A stretch of 64,000 nt of DNA, from contig NZ_AP014647.1 in the NCBI RefSeq assembly GCF_023167545.1, forward strand, positions 806,001-870,000. The letters are read 5' to 3'. Origin of the DNA: Streptococcus constellatus subsp. constellatus (lineage in GTDB: Bacteria; Bacillota; Bacilli; Lactobacillales; Streptococcaceae). Positions 8,996 through 19,426 of the stretch are shown here, piece after piece. The position numbers and the translations under genes were made by a program. Under the pieces are notes generated by a model. The model had not been told where the DNA came from. It did no database searches and saw nothing but the letters and a program-made list of their open reading frames with translations. Position 1 is the stretch's first letter, and each line of letters starts with the position of its first letter.

Positions 8996-9547
8996 ATGAA
9001 TTTGTGGACAAAATTGGCAGAATTTGCCTTTATAGAAACAGAACATTTAGTATTGCGTCCCTTTTCCTTTATGGATAGTGAAGATTTTTATAAAATTGCC
9101 TCCAATCCTGAAAATCTACATTTCATTTTTCCTGCACAGGCTAATTTGCAAGAAAGTCAACATGTATTGGCTAATTATTTCATGAAATATCCTCTTGGAA
9201 TTTGGGCGATCTGTGATAAAGATTCTGGGCAAATGATTGGTTCTGTTAAATTTGAAAAAATGGATGAAATCAGAGGCGAAGCAGAATTAGGTTATTTTCT
9301 TCACCAAGCTTATTGGGGACGCGGTTTGATGACTGAATGTGTCAAAAATATTATTTATCTTTCTTTTACACAATTTGGGTTTAAGAAGTTACGAATTGTC
9401 ACTCATCTGGAAAATAAAGCTAGTCAACGAGTTGCTCAAAAGTCTGGTTTTCGGTTTGGTCGTCAATTTAGGGGAAGCGATCGTTATACACGTAAAATGC
9501 AGGATTATTTAGAGTTTTGCTATGAAAAAGGAGACTTTCATGAGTAA
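8996..9547 (+). CDS. GNAT N-acetyltransferase, RimJ/RimL-like
   Basis: A 183-residue acetyltransferase that moves acetyl from acetyl-CoA to an amine. The start TEHLVLRPFSFMDSEDFYKI and the acetyl-CoA region ELGYFLHQAYWGRGLMTECV are typical of the RimJ/RimL branch, whose members modify ribosomal protein N-termini or small amines. The target here is unknown. It starts after GAGGTAAGG. Its last 8 bases (ATGAGTAA) overlap the start of spxR, so the two are translationally coupled. Confidence 0.85.
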   Translation: MNLWTKLAEFAFIETEHLVLRPFSFMDSEDFYKIASNPENLHFIFPAQANLQESQHVLANYFMKYPLGIWAICDKDSGQMIGSVKFEKMDEIRGEAELGYFLHQAYWGRGLMTECVKNIIYLSFTQFGFKKLRIVTHLENKASQRVAQKSGFRFGRQFRGSDRYTRKMQDYLEFCYEKGDFHE

Positions 9548-10817
9548 GCATCAAGAAATTATCACTTATTTAGAAGAATTACCAGTAGGAAAGCGTGTCA
9601 GTGTACGCAGTATCTCTAATTTTTTAGGAGTAAGTGAGGGAACTGCTTACCGTGCAATTAAAGAAGCAGAAAACCGTGGATTGGTTGAAACGCGTCCTCG
9701 TAGTGGCACGATTCGTGTAAAATCTCCTAGGGTGGAGCTAGAACATTTAACATATAAGGAAATTGCAGAAATTACAGGTTCTGAAGTCTTGGCTGGTCAG
9801 GATGGACTTGAAAAGGAATTCAGTAAATTCTCAATCGGAGCAATGACCGAAAAGAATCTCTTACGCTACTTAACGGAAGGAGGTCTCTTGATTATTGGAG
9901 ACCGCACCCGTATTCAGTTATTAGCCTTGAAGCATGAAAATGCTGTGTTAGTGACAGGTGGTTTGGAAGTAAGCCGCGATGTTTTAAAATTAGCGAATCG
10001 CTTAAGCATTCCTGTTCTAAGATCACAACATGATACCTTTACAGTTGCGACAATCATCAATCGTGCATTGTCTAATATGCAGATTAAAACAGATATTTTA
10101 ACAGTGGAGCAAGTGTATCGGGGGAGTCATGAATATGGATTCTTGAAAGATACTGATACCGTTCGTGGTTTTATGGATTTGGTCCGGAAAAATCGCAACA
10201 GTCGTTTTCCTGTCGTTAATCAGCACAATATGGTAGTTGGTGTGGTAACAATGCGTGATGCTAGCGATAAATCACCTCACACTATTTTGGATAAAGTGAT
10301 GACGAAAAATATCTATGCCGTCACTTTAAATACTAGTATTGCCAATGTTAGTCAGCGTATGATTACAGAAGATTTTGAAATGGTGCCAGTTATTCGCAAC
10401 GATCAAACTCTGCTTGGAGTCATCACGCGTCGTGATGTCATGGAAAAAATGAGTCGCGACCAAGTCTCCAGCCTGCCCACTTTCAGCGATCAAGTCTCTC
10501 AAAAACTGCGTCACATTAATGATGAATTTACTTTTGTTGTAGAACCCTTTATGTTAGAAAATAACGGTGTCTTATCTAATGGTATTTTGACAGAAATTTT
10601 AACGACAGCAACGCATCAGTATGTGACATCTGGCAAGAAAAATATTGTCATTGAGCAAATGACAATTTATTTCTTGCAAGCTGTTCAGATTGATGAAAGT
10701 TTGACACTTCGTCCAAGAATAGTTCGACAAACAAGGCATTCTGCCATTTTAGATTACGATATTTATTTAAAACTTCAATTGGTTGCAAAAGCGACCATTA
10801 CAGTAAAGATAAACTAA
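9540..10817 (+). CDS. spxR: CBS-HotDog transcription factor, SpxR-like
   Basis: A 425-residue multi-domain regulator. In order: an N-terminal winged helix (EELPVGKRVSVRSISNFLGVSEGTAYRAI), a DRTGG domain (about 70-180), two CBS domains (about 190-310, with VVNQHNMVVGVVTMRDA and VIRNDQTLLGVITRRDV), and a C-terminal HotDog thioesterase-like fold. This is the layout of pneumococcal SpxR, known to activate the pyruvate oxidase gene spxB, and of Bacillus YtoI. CBS and HotDog domains probably sense adenine nucleotides and acyl-CoA. The ATG at 9540 has AAGGAG upstream; the ATG at 9522 does not. map follows 24 bases later, as in pneumococcus. Confidence 0.85.
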   Translation: MSKHQEIITYLEELPVGKRVSVRSISNFLGVSEGTAYRAIKEAENRGLVETRPRSGTIRVKSPRVELEHLTYKEIAEITGSEVLAGQDGLEKEFSKFSIGAMTEKNLLRYLTEGGLLIIGDRTRIQLLALKHENAVLVTGGLEVSRDVLKLANRLSIPVLRSQHDTFTVATIINRALSNMQIKTDILTVEQVYRGSHEYGFLKDTDTVRGFMDLVRKNRNSRFPVVNQHNMVVGVVTMRDASDKSPHTILDKVMTKNIYAVTLNTSIANVSQRMITEDFEMVPVIRNDQTLLGVITRRDVMEKMSRDQVSSLPTFSDQVSQKLRHINDEFTFVVEPFMLENNGVLSNGILTEILTTATHQYVTSGKKNIVIEQMTIYFLQAVQIDESLTLRPRIVRQTRHSAILDYDIYLKLQLVAKATITVKIN

Positions 10818-10841
10818 TACCTCAGATATTAAGGAGAAAGA

Positions 10842-11699
10842 ATGATAACTTTAAAATCACAACGTGAAATTGATTTAATGGAAAAAAGCGGCGCATTTCT
10901 CGCCAGTATTCATATTGGTTTAAGGGATTTGATTAAGCCGGGCATTGACATGTGGGAAATTGAAGAATATGTCCGCAGACGTTGTAAGGAGGATAATGCT
11001 CTTCCGCTTCAGATTGGTGTGGAAGGCAGCATCATGGATTACCCTTATGCCACTTGCTGCTCATTGAATGATGAAGTGGCACATGCTTTTCCACGTCACA
11101 AAAAATTAGTTGAAGGTGACTTAATCAAAGTAGATATGGTCGTTGGCTTGGTTGATAAAGCTGAGTTAGATGTTTCTAAACTTGATTTCAATAATGTGGA
11201 ACAAATGAAACACTATACGGAAAATTTCCGTGGAGGTGTGGCGGATTCTTGCTGGGCTTATGCAGTTGGTCAAGTGAGTGAAGAAGTACAACAATTGATG
11301 GAGGTTACAAAAGAATGCCTTTATCGTGGAATTGAAGCTGCTCAAGTTGGCAATCGGATTGGTGACATTGGTGCAGCGATTCAAGAATATGCGGAAAGTC
11401 ATGGTTATGGTGTTGTTCGTGACTTAGTAGGACATGGTGTTGGACCAACTATGCACGAAGAGCCAATGGTGCCTCATTACGGACGTGCTGGACGTGGTTT
11501 ACGTCTTCGTGAAGGAATGGTCTTGACAATTGAGCCGATGATTTCAACAGGCACTTGGGAGATTGACACAGATTTTGAGACGGGGTGGGCTCATAAAACG
11601 CTGGACGGTGGACTTTCTTGTCAATACGAACATCAATTTGTGATTACCAAAGATGGTCCTGTTATCTTGACCAGTCAAGGGGAAGAAGGAACGTATTAA
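10842..11699 (+). CDS. map: Type I methionine aminopeptidase
   Basis: Removes the start methionine from new proteins. The five metal ligands are recognisable: Asp in VDMVVG, Asp in ADSCWAYAVG, His in GHGVGPTMHEEP, Glu in LTIEPMI and Glu in QYEHQFVIT. Between the first two ligands is an extra stretch of roughly 27 residues (KAELDVSKLDFNN and following), matching the insert described for pneumococcal MetAP. 285 residues, start after AAGGAG. Cotranscribed with spxR. No T-rich terminator is visible before the next gene 51 bases on, so that gene may be in the same unit. Confidence 0.95.
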   Translation: MITLKSQREIDLMEKSGAFLASIHIGLRDLIKPGIDMWEIEEYVRRRCKEDNALPLQIGVEGSIMDYPYATCCSLNDEVAHAFPRHKKLVEGDLIKVDMVVGLVDKAELDVSKLDFNNVEQMKHYTENFRGGVADSCWAYAVGQVSEEVQQLMEVTKECLYRGIEAAQVGNRIGDIGAAIQEYAESHGYGVVRDLVGHGVGPTMHEEPMVPHYGRAGRGLRLREGMVLTIEPMISTGTWEIDTDFETGWAHKTLDGGLSCQYEHQFVITKDGPVILTSQGEEGTY

Positions 11700-11750
11700 A
11701 ACTAGAAGTAGAATTAGGGGCTTTTTGCTCCTTCTTCTATAGGGGATGAG

Positions 11751-12653
11751 ATGAAGAAGTTGGTTTCTAGGATCGGACATAATCCATTTTTACAAGCTTT
11801 TTTTAAATTTTATCAGGCATCTGAGATTGATTTGACCAGCATTGCAGTGGCTTATTATTTGTTGATTTCAATTTTTCCATTGCTGTTAATTGTTGTGAAT
11901 ATATTGCCTTATTTTCAAATTCCAATAGCAGAATTTTTAGAAGCGATAGAAGATGTTCTGCCAGAGTCACTTTATGAAGTGATTGCAAAGGTCATTCGTA
12001 ATGTATTAACCCAACCGTCTTCTGGATTGTTGAGCTTCTCCATTCTTTCGGCTTTATGGGCTTTTTCACAATCAATGTCTTTCTTGCAAAAAGCTTTTAA
12101 TAAAGCTTATGGTGTCGCCAAAGATAGAGGACTCATTTCGCACAGATTGTTTAGTATAGTGATGAGTTTAGGATTACAGTTGCTCTTTGCTCTTTCTCTT
12201 TTGCTGACAATGTTTGGGCGAATGTCTCTTCGTCTGCTCCATAGTTTTTGGGGATTTGATAACCAGCTTTATACTAGTCTACAAAAGATGACGCAGCCAA
12301 CCATTTACACTTTACTTTTTCTTTCTTTATTGATGTTGTATTACTTTTTACCTAATGTCAAAATCAAGAAAATTCGCTATGTACTACCAGGAACGGTTTT
12401 TGTAGTTCTTACAATTGGTGTATTGCTAAATTTGTTTTCCGTTTATTTGGACACTTATGTAAATCACTTAATGGATGTTCGATTTTTCAGTTCCATTTTT
12501 GTTGTGGTAGTGATGATTTGGTTTACTCTCATTGCTCAAATACTTATTATTGGCGCGATTCTAAATGCAAGTTATCAAAGTTGTCACGAAAGTTCATTTG
12601 AAACAAGGCATAAACAATTGACCACACGACTCATTCAAAAAACAAAAAAATGA
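11751..12653 (+). CDS. YihY/BrkB-family membrane protein
   Basis: A 300-residue integral membrane protein with about six helices. The family signature is clear: SIAVAYYLLISIFPLLLIV near residue 30, LWAFSQSMSFLQKAFNKAYG, and YYFLPNVKIKKIRYVLPG. The family was once called ribonuclease BN by mistake and its real role is uncertain. It lies 51 bases after map behind GGGGATG. A bidirectional A/T hairpin follows directly. Confidence 0.85.
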   Translation: MKKLVSRIGHNPFLQAFFKFYQASEIDLTSIAVAYYLLISIFPLLLIVVNILPYFQIPIAEFLEAIEDVLPESLYEVIAKVIRNVLTQPSSGLLSFSILSALWAFSQSMSFLQKAFNKAYGVAKDRGLISHRLFSIVMSLGLQLLFALSLLLTMFGRMSLRLLHSFWGFDNQLYTSLQKMTQPTIYTLLFLSLLMLYYFLPNVKIKKIRYVLPGTVFVVLTIGVLLNLFSVYLDTYVNHLMDVRFFSSIFVVVVMIWFTLIAQILIIGAILNASYQSCHESSFETRHKQLTTRLIQKTKK

Positions 12654-12680
12654 AAAAAGAAGATAAAACTTCTTTTTTTT
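12653..12680. terminator. Bidirectional A/T terminator
   Basis: AAAAAAGAAG-ATAAAA-CTTCTTTTTT followed by further T residues, ending the map-yihY unit. Confidence 0.8.
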
Positions 12681-12692
12681 AATATTATTTTA

Positions 12693-12721
12693 TTGCATTT
12701 ACAACAAAAATAGTTTATAAT
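12693..12721 (+). promoter_or_regulatory. Promoter of the marR unit
   Basis: TTGCAT (12693-12698) and TATAAT (12716-12721) with a 17-base spacer, 19 bases before the marR start. Confidence 0.75.
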
Positions 12722-12740
12722 AATTGGCGAAGGAGGGAAT

Positions 12741-13202
12741 ATGACTATTTTGCGGGAAATTGGAATTATTGCTCGAGCGCTGGATTCGATTGCGAATATT
12801 GAATTTCGTGATATTGATTTGGCACGTGGACAGTATTTGTATTTAGTCCGAATTGCTGAAAATCCAGGGATTATTCAGGAAGAGTTATCTGAACTTTTAA
12901 AAGTAGATCGTTCAACGGTTGCCCGTTCTGTGAAGAAATTGGAGAAAAAAGGATTTTTAGAACAGAAGTTAGCACCTGATAACCGAAAAAACAAAGAATG
13001 GTTTGTTACAAAAAAAGGCGCGGCTCTCTATCCATTTATTTTAGCTGAAAATCAATATTCTGAGCAAACTTCATTGCAGGGTTTTTCGATAGCAGAAGCA
13101 AAGCAGTTGGAGGAAATGTTGATTCGAGTTCGCGAAAATATCACAGGTGATTGGGATTCAGTAAAAAAAGGACAAAAAAGAAATTACGAAAGAGGTAGAT
13201 GA
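12741..13202 (+). CDS. MarR-family transcriptional regulator
   Basis: A 153-residue winged-helix repressor. The DNA-binding core is IIQEELSELLKVDRSTVARSVKKLEKKGFLEQ (about residues 52-84), followed by the wing NRKNKEWFVTKKG. Such proteins usually control their own operon and release DNA on binding small phenolic or oxidising ligands. It overlaps the next gene by 4 bases, so the B3/4-domain protein is its likely partner. Start after AAGGAGGG. Confidence 0.88.
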   Translation: MTILREIGIIARALDSIANIEFRDIDLARGQYLYLVRIAENPGIIQEELSELLKVDRSTVARSVKKLEKKGFLEQKLAPDNRKNKEWFVTKKGAALYPFILAENQYSEQTSLQGFSIAEAKQLEEMLIRVRENITGDWDSVKKGQKRNYERGR

Positions 13203-13909
13203 TGAAAGTTACAGTTGAAAATGAATTTTGGGAGTTATTTCCTCAAGCACAAATTAGTATTATGGTAGCTAAAGGATTGGATAATAGTGTTGATGAAAGT
13301 AAGGACCTTTATTTTAAATCCCTGTTAGACAAGGGAAGCAAACGAGCAGAAGATTTTATTTCTGATGAACCATTTACGCAAAATGAGGTTATTCAGGAAT
13401 GGCGGCAGGCTTTTACCAAATTTAAAACTAAAAAAGGAGCCCGTTCTTCCATTGAAGCACTTTTAAAAAGAGTGAGTCAAGGTCGTGAGTTCAATCCAAT
13501 CAATCCATTGGTGGATATTTATAATAGTGTTTCACTTTCTTATGCTGTGCCTTGTGGTGGTGAAGATATTGACAAAATTGAGGGAGGACTACATTTAGCT
13601 AAAGCGCAAGGTGGAGAACCTTTCTTTCCGCTTGGAGCAGAGACGGATGCACCAGCTCTTCCAGAAGAAATCATCTACCATGATGATGAAGGAGCTGTTT
13701 GTCGTTGTCTCAACTGGCGCGAAGCTAAGCGAACTATGCTGACAGAAGAAACCAGAAATGCAGTGCTAGTTATTGAAGCTGTCAATGAAGAACAAGCAAA
13801 ACGTGCACAAGCTGCTATGCAAGAATTGCAATATTTAGTAGAAGATTATTTTGGTGTAAAAGGAGAAATCACTCACTTGACAATGGAGCGTCCAAGTGTA
13901 GAAATTTAA
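13199..13909 (+). CDS. B3/B4 tRNA-binding-domain protein
   Basis: A stand-alone B3/4 domain, the editing-type domain found in the beta subunit of phenylalanyl-tRNA synthetase. Recognisable stretches are KKGARSSIEALLKRV, NPLVDIYNSVSLSYAVPCGGEDID and EIIYHDDEGAVCRCLNWREAKRTML. Free-standing members are suspected of clearing wrongly charged tRNAs or binding amino acids, but this is unproven. ATGs at 13199 and 13202 overlap the marR stop, and AGAGG lies just upstream. 236 residues, end of a two-gene operon. Confidence 0.85.
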   Translation: MMKVTVENEFWELFPQAQISIMVAKGLDNSVDESKDLYFKSLLDKGSKRAEDFISDEPFTQNEVIQEWRQAFTKFKTKKGARSSIEALLKRVSQGREFNPINPLVDIYNSVSLSYAVPCGGEDIDKIEGGLHLAKAQGGEPFFPLGAETDAPALPEEIIYHDDEGAVCRCLNWREAKRTMLTEETRNAVLVIEAVNEEQAKRAQAAMQELQYLVEDYFGVKGEITHLTMERPSVEI

Positions 13910-13914
13910 GAATA

Positions 13915-13937
13915 AAAAAGAGCTTCAAAGCTCTTTG
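13915..13937. terminator. Bidirectional terminator between the B3/4 gene and gtrA
   Basis: AAAGAGCTT and AAGCTCTTT arms. Read on the minus strand it ends in TTTTTTATT, so it is a better terminator for gtrA than for the plus-strand operon. Confidence 0.75.
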
Positions 13938-13977
13938 GGATTAAAAACAAGCCACCATTTTGAGCAGATTTGTTTTT

Positions 13978-14421
13978 TTATTTTTTTGATTTATTTTTAA
14001 ATACGAAAATTTTGCTAAAAACATAATTGAGCACAATAATAATAATTTGAGCAAGCAAAGTTTCAATAGTGTTGACCGTTTTAATGTCATTGTGGACAAA
14101 TTGACCAATAATAGCAGGAAAAGTAGTAACGAAAACGAGTGTGAGTCCCATATCCAATAAAAAGGTAGAGAGTCGCGCAACAACAAACTTGATAAAACGA
14201 GAGAACCAACCCTTTCTTTCTTGTTTAAAAACAATCGTATCGTTTGTTACAAAAGCAAAGAGGATACCAGCGATATTTCCTAAGGCGGTCGCCAATAGTT
14301 CGTTGTTACTCAATGCATAATAGAGTATGCGTGTGATGATAGCAACAATCGTGGTAGCCAATCCAAAAAACAGGTAAGATAAAATTTCATTGTCAAAGAA
14401 AGATTTTATACATTTTTTCAT
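13978..14421 (-). CDS. GtrA-family membrane protein
   Basis: A 147-residue protein with four predicted membrane helices. Hallmarks are LSYLFFGLATTIVAIITRILYYAL, NIAGILFAFVTNDTIVFK and the closing NYVFSKIFVFK. GtrA-like proteins are thought to flip or help transfer undecaprenyl-linked sugars for surface glycosylation. No glycosyltransferase lies next to it, so its partner is unknown. It is transcribed away from queT, and their promoters share the 56-base gap. The ribosome site is weak. Confidence 0.85.
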   Translation of the reverse strand: MKKCIKSFFDNEILSYLFFGLATTIVAIITRILYYALSNNELLATALGNIAGILFAFVTNDTIVFKQERKGWFSRFIKFVVARLSTFLLDMGLTLVFVTTFPAIIGQFVHNDIKTVNTIETLLAQIIIIVLNYVFSKIFVFKNKSKK

Positions 14422-14451
14422 ACGTTCAGTCTATCATAATTTCTAAAATTG

Positions 14452-14460
14452 TGCTATACT
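14452..14460 (+). promoter_or_regulatory. queT promoter, extended -10
   Basis: TGCTATACT is an extended -10. Transcription would begin near 14467, about 26 bases before the preQ1-II aptamer. Confidence 0.6.
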
Positions 14461-14492
14461 TGAAAAGCTGTATTAATGTTCTCAATGCAGCC

Positions 14493-14553
14493 CTTGGCGC
14501 TTAGTTTCCTTTCGCCAAGCATATTATACGCGGTTATAGCCGCCAAAGGAGAA
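14493..14553 (+). promoter_or_regulatory. preQ1-II riboswitch (COG4708 RNA) upstream of queT
   Basis: The leader reads CUUGGCGCUUAG ... CGCCAAGCAUAUUA ... ACGCGGUUAUAGCCGCC and then AAAGGAG, matching the preQ1-II consensus as I recall it: a CUUGGCG/CGCCAAG stem, an AUAUUA linker and a CGCGG/CCGCC stem just ahead of the ribosome site. This class occurs almost only in streptococci before the COG4708 gene queT. Bound preQ1 is expected to hide the AAAGGAG site and lower translation. Confidence 0.9.
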
Positions 14554-14556
14554 AAC

Positions 14557-15066
14557 ATGGAAAAATTTACTATTCGCGATATGGCTCAGATTGCTCTCGT
14601 TGCTGCGATTTATGTCGCTCTAACAATGACACCGCCCCTGAATGCTATTAGCTATGGTGCCTACCAATTTCGGATTTCTGAGATGATGAACTTTATGGCT
14701 TTTTATAAACCCAAGTACATCATTGGGGTCACACTGGGCTGTATGATTGCTAATTTGTTTAGTTTTGGAATCGTTGATGTCTTTGTTGGTGGCGGATCAA
14801 CCTTGGTCTTTTTGAGCTTGGGTGTGTATTTCTTTAGAAAATACATGAACGAATATTTGTTTAACGGATTGATCAATAAAGCTTTCTTTTATTTTGCGAT
14901 TTTCTTTTCATTTTCAATGATTACAATTGCTGCAGAGTTATATTTTGTTGCGAAAGCCCCGTTTCTTTTTACATGGTTTACAACGGCAATTGGAGAGTTT
15001 GTTTCACTCATTATTGGTGGAATTTTAATGGACAAGCTAAATAAGCGGATTGACTTGGGGAAATAA
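14557..15066 (+). CDS. queT: QueT queuosine-precursor transporter (ECF S component)
   Basis: A 169-residue membrane protein with about five or six helices that binds preQ1 or a related queuosine precursor. It works with the shared ECF energising module, which is not in this window. It opens MEKFTIRDMAQIALVAAIYVALTM and carries NAISYGAYQFRISEMMNFMAF, typical of QueT. The ATG at 14557 follows AAAGGAG. An in-frame ATG at 14476 lies before the riboswitch and is rejected. Regulation is by the preQ1-II leader. Confidence 0.93.
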   Translation: MEKFTIRDMAQIALVAAIYVALTMTPPLNAISYGAYQFRISEMMNFMAFYKPKYIIGVTLGCMIANLFSFGIVDVFVGGGSTLVFLSLGVYFFRKYMNEYLFNGLINKAFFYFAIFFSFSMITIAAELYFVAKAPFLFTWFTTAIGEFVSLIIGGILMDKLNKRIDLGK

Positions 15067-15081
15067 ATGCTTTGAATAGCA

Positions 15082-15127
15082 GACTAATAAAAAATCTGTC
15101 GAAGATTCGACAGATTTTTTATTAGTC
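15082..15127. terminator. Bidirectional terminator with 22-base perfect arms
   Basis: 15082-15103 and 15106-15127 are exact inverted repeats around a GA centre (core AATCTGTCGAA / TTCGACAGATT). It ends queT on the plus strand. On the minus strand its right arm includes the last codon and stop of the PTS IIC gene. Confidence 0.85.
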
Positions 15128-16171
15128 TTGGAATTTAAATACAACAGAAGAGTCATATAGTTTCAAGATTTTTTCAAAAACAATTTTACTTGCAAGGGCT
15201 GCAAGAATTGGAACAATGAGCCATACAACGACTGCTAAAGCTATATTTAATCCTGCATCAATAGAGGCTAATGGTCCAACCAAACCTACGAGGCCAAAAC
15301 CTGCTGACTGAGCTGTTCCACTGACTGAGAAAAGAGCTACCGGGATAGCGGATATAACGGCTGTTGTCAAACACGGAACTAAAATAATTGGATATTTAAA
15401 GACATTCGGCATCATCAATTTCATAGCTCCCAAAGCAATAGCTAAAGTCACCCCTGAATTATTCACTTTCCAAGAGTGAACAACTAAAGCAACGGCTGTA
15501 GCTGCCACGCCCATTGCTGAAGCTCCGGCTGAAATTCCATTTAATTGAATGGCTAAACCAATGGCAACGGTTGAGATTGGAGAAATGATAATAAAGGCAA
15601 ATGAACAACAAATTAAAATAGACATCAATAGCGGTTGTAAGTGTGTAAATTCATTGATAACCACTCCAATGCCAGTTGTAATTTGTTTAACAAATGGCAA
15701 GAGCAGTAAGCCAATCAAGGCTGCACCTACCCCGACGACAATTGGCATAGCTACCACAGCTGTTGAACCAAATCGATCTTTGATTAACATAAGCATGCCA
15801 ACTGCGATAGCTGCTGTTAACATGGTGTTAATTAGGTCTCCTGTGCCAGCTCCGACATATTTTCCAAGTTCAGTATTGAAAGTGACGACACCTGAAGCTA
15901 CAAAAGCAGCTCCTGCAGTGACCATCATCTGCATGGGTTTAAATCCAAATTGCAAAGCGATTAACCCACCGATAATCAATGGTGTAGCTAATTGGAAGAT
16001 AACAGCGATATGAATAATGGTCTGTGCAATTGGCACGGTGCTGAAATATTTTAAAATAGCTGATAAAACAGCGTTTGGAATTAAACCAATAATAACTCCT
16101 AATGCCGTTCCCGACAATACTTTATTGACAAAAATTTTTGCCGTCATCTTTTCTTGTGCTTGTGTTTCCAT
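15122..16171 (-). CDS. PTS-type IIC membrane protein (EIIC_2 family), orphan
   Basis: A 349-residue permease with about nine or ten helices of the PTS_EIIC_2 type. Visible hallmarks are MTAKIFVNKVLSGTALGVIIGLIPN, LATPLIIGGLIALQFG and VALVVHSWKVNNSGVTLAIALG. No EIIA or EIIB gene is near, so it may not be a phosphotransferase transporter at all. It lies 24 bases after the ketopantoate-reductase-like gene on the same strand, and the two probably form an operon. The substrate is unknown. Start after AAGGGAAA. Confidence 0.75.
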   Translation of the reverse strand: METQAQEKMTAKIFVNKVLSGTALGVIIGLIPNAVLSAILKYFSTVPIAQTIIHIAVIFQLATPLIIGGLIALQFGFKPMQMMVTAGAAFVASGVVTFNTELGKYVGAGTGDLINTMLTAAIAVGMLMLIKDRFGSTAVVAMPIVVGVGAALIGLLLLPFVKQITTGIGVVINEFTHLQPLLMSILICCSFAFIIISPISTVAIGLAIQLNGISAGASAMGVAATAVALVVHSWKVNNSGVTLAIALGAMKLMMPNVFKYPIILVPCLTTAVISAIPVALFSVSGTAQSAGFGLVGLVGPLASIDAGLNIALAVVVWLIVPILAALASKIVFEKILKLYDSSVVFKFQD

Positions 16172-16195
16172 CTAATTTCCCTTTCTGTTTCCAAA

Positions 16196-17143
16196 CTATT
16201 TAGCGCCTAATATTTGTTCTTTGCAGTGAACCAATTCTGTCAAGAAGGAGCAATATGGAGTTTGTATACCATACTTTTGACCTTTTCGTACGACAGCTCC
16301 GTTGATATAATCAATTTCTGTCAGACGATTATGCTCGTTCAAATCTTGATACATTGATGGGTGATGTAATCCGATTGTATCTCGATTGTAGCAATTTTTT
16401 TCGATGTAATCTACAGTTTCCTCAACATTCAAATCGACATTTTCATATTTTGCAACCGCCGCAAATTCGCTGACAATGCGCTCAACAATTGTATGGGCGG
16501 GAGTGGTGTCACCGAAATCTGCCATATTAGAAAGTAAAATAGTGCATAAACCATTCATTGTCCCGTTTACACAGGCTTTTTTATAAATGGCGTGCAAGAT
16601 ATTTTCAGAATACTGTGCGTTCAATCCAGCAGAATTTAAGATTTCTACAATGTGATCAGCTGCTTGTTTCGCTTTTGAATCTGAAACGAGATTCTTCAGT
16701 GCAACAGTTCCGTTTCCGAATAACTTCACTCGACCTGGTCCTTCCATACCTGCTGTCCACATAGTATTTCCGATCATGATATGCTCTTTTGGAACATATT
16801 TTTCAATGATTTCTTCATGTCCAATTCCATTCAATAAACAAAGAACATTTGTGTGCTCTTTTATCAATGGCTGAATGTCTGTTAGCATTGCTTCTAACTG
16901 CATTGCTTTAGTAAATAGAATGATTAAATCACTGGACAAAGTTGGTTCTACTTCGTTTTGAAGATAAATTGGCAATTTCGCAACAAGCTCCTCGCCATTA
17001 AAATTAGCCTGCAAGCCATTTTTTTGGATAGCTTTTACATGGTCTGCCCAACCATCTACTAAAATGACCTTATGACCCGCTTGATGCAACATGAGACCAA
17101 ACCGGCTACCCATTGCACCTGCACCTGCAATTGTAATATTCAC
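16196..17143 (-). CDS. panE: Ketopantoate reductase family (2-dehydropantoate 2-reductase-like)
   Basis: A 315-residue NADPH-dependent reductase that would turn 2-dehydropantoate into pantoate for coenzyme A synthesis. The NADP site is ITIAGAGAMGSRFG at the start, with the family Lys in IYKKACVNGTMNGL and a C-terminal EIDYINGAVVRKGQKYGI segment. It starts with GTG at 17143 behind AGGAGG. It is coupled to an orphan membrane permease, and no panB, panC or panD is near. The reaction is thus inferred from family alone; related enzymes reduce other 2-oxo acids. Confidence 0.8.
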   Translation of the reverse strand: MNITIAGAGAMGSRFGLMLHQAGHKVILVDGWADHVKAIQKNGLQANFNGEELVAKLPIYLQNEVEPTLSSDLIILFTKAMQLEAMLTDIQPLIKEHTNVLCLLNGIGHEEIIEKYVPKEHIMIGNTMWTAGMEGPGRVKLFGNGTVALKNLVSDSKAKQAADHIVEILNSAGLNAQYSENILHAIYKKACVNGTMNGLCTILLSNMADFGDTTPAHTIVERIVSEFAAVAKYENVDLNVEETVDYIEKNCYNRDTIGLHHPSMYQDLNEHNRLTEIDYINGAVVRKGQKYGIQTPYCSFLTELVHCKEQILGAK

Positions 17144-19418
<2,275 letters not shown>

Positions 19419-19426
19419 AGGTTTGT

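Noticed and set aside
11704..11738. Hairpin between map and yihY as a terminator
   Set aside because: The arms are interrupted and no T-run follows, so read-through into yihY is more likely.
15549..16013. A 154-codon plus-strand open frame
   Set aside because: It is the mirror of the PTS IIC gene, has no ribosome site and a composition explained by the other strand.
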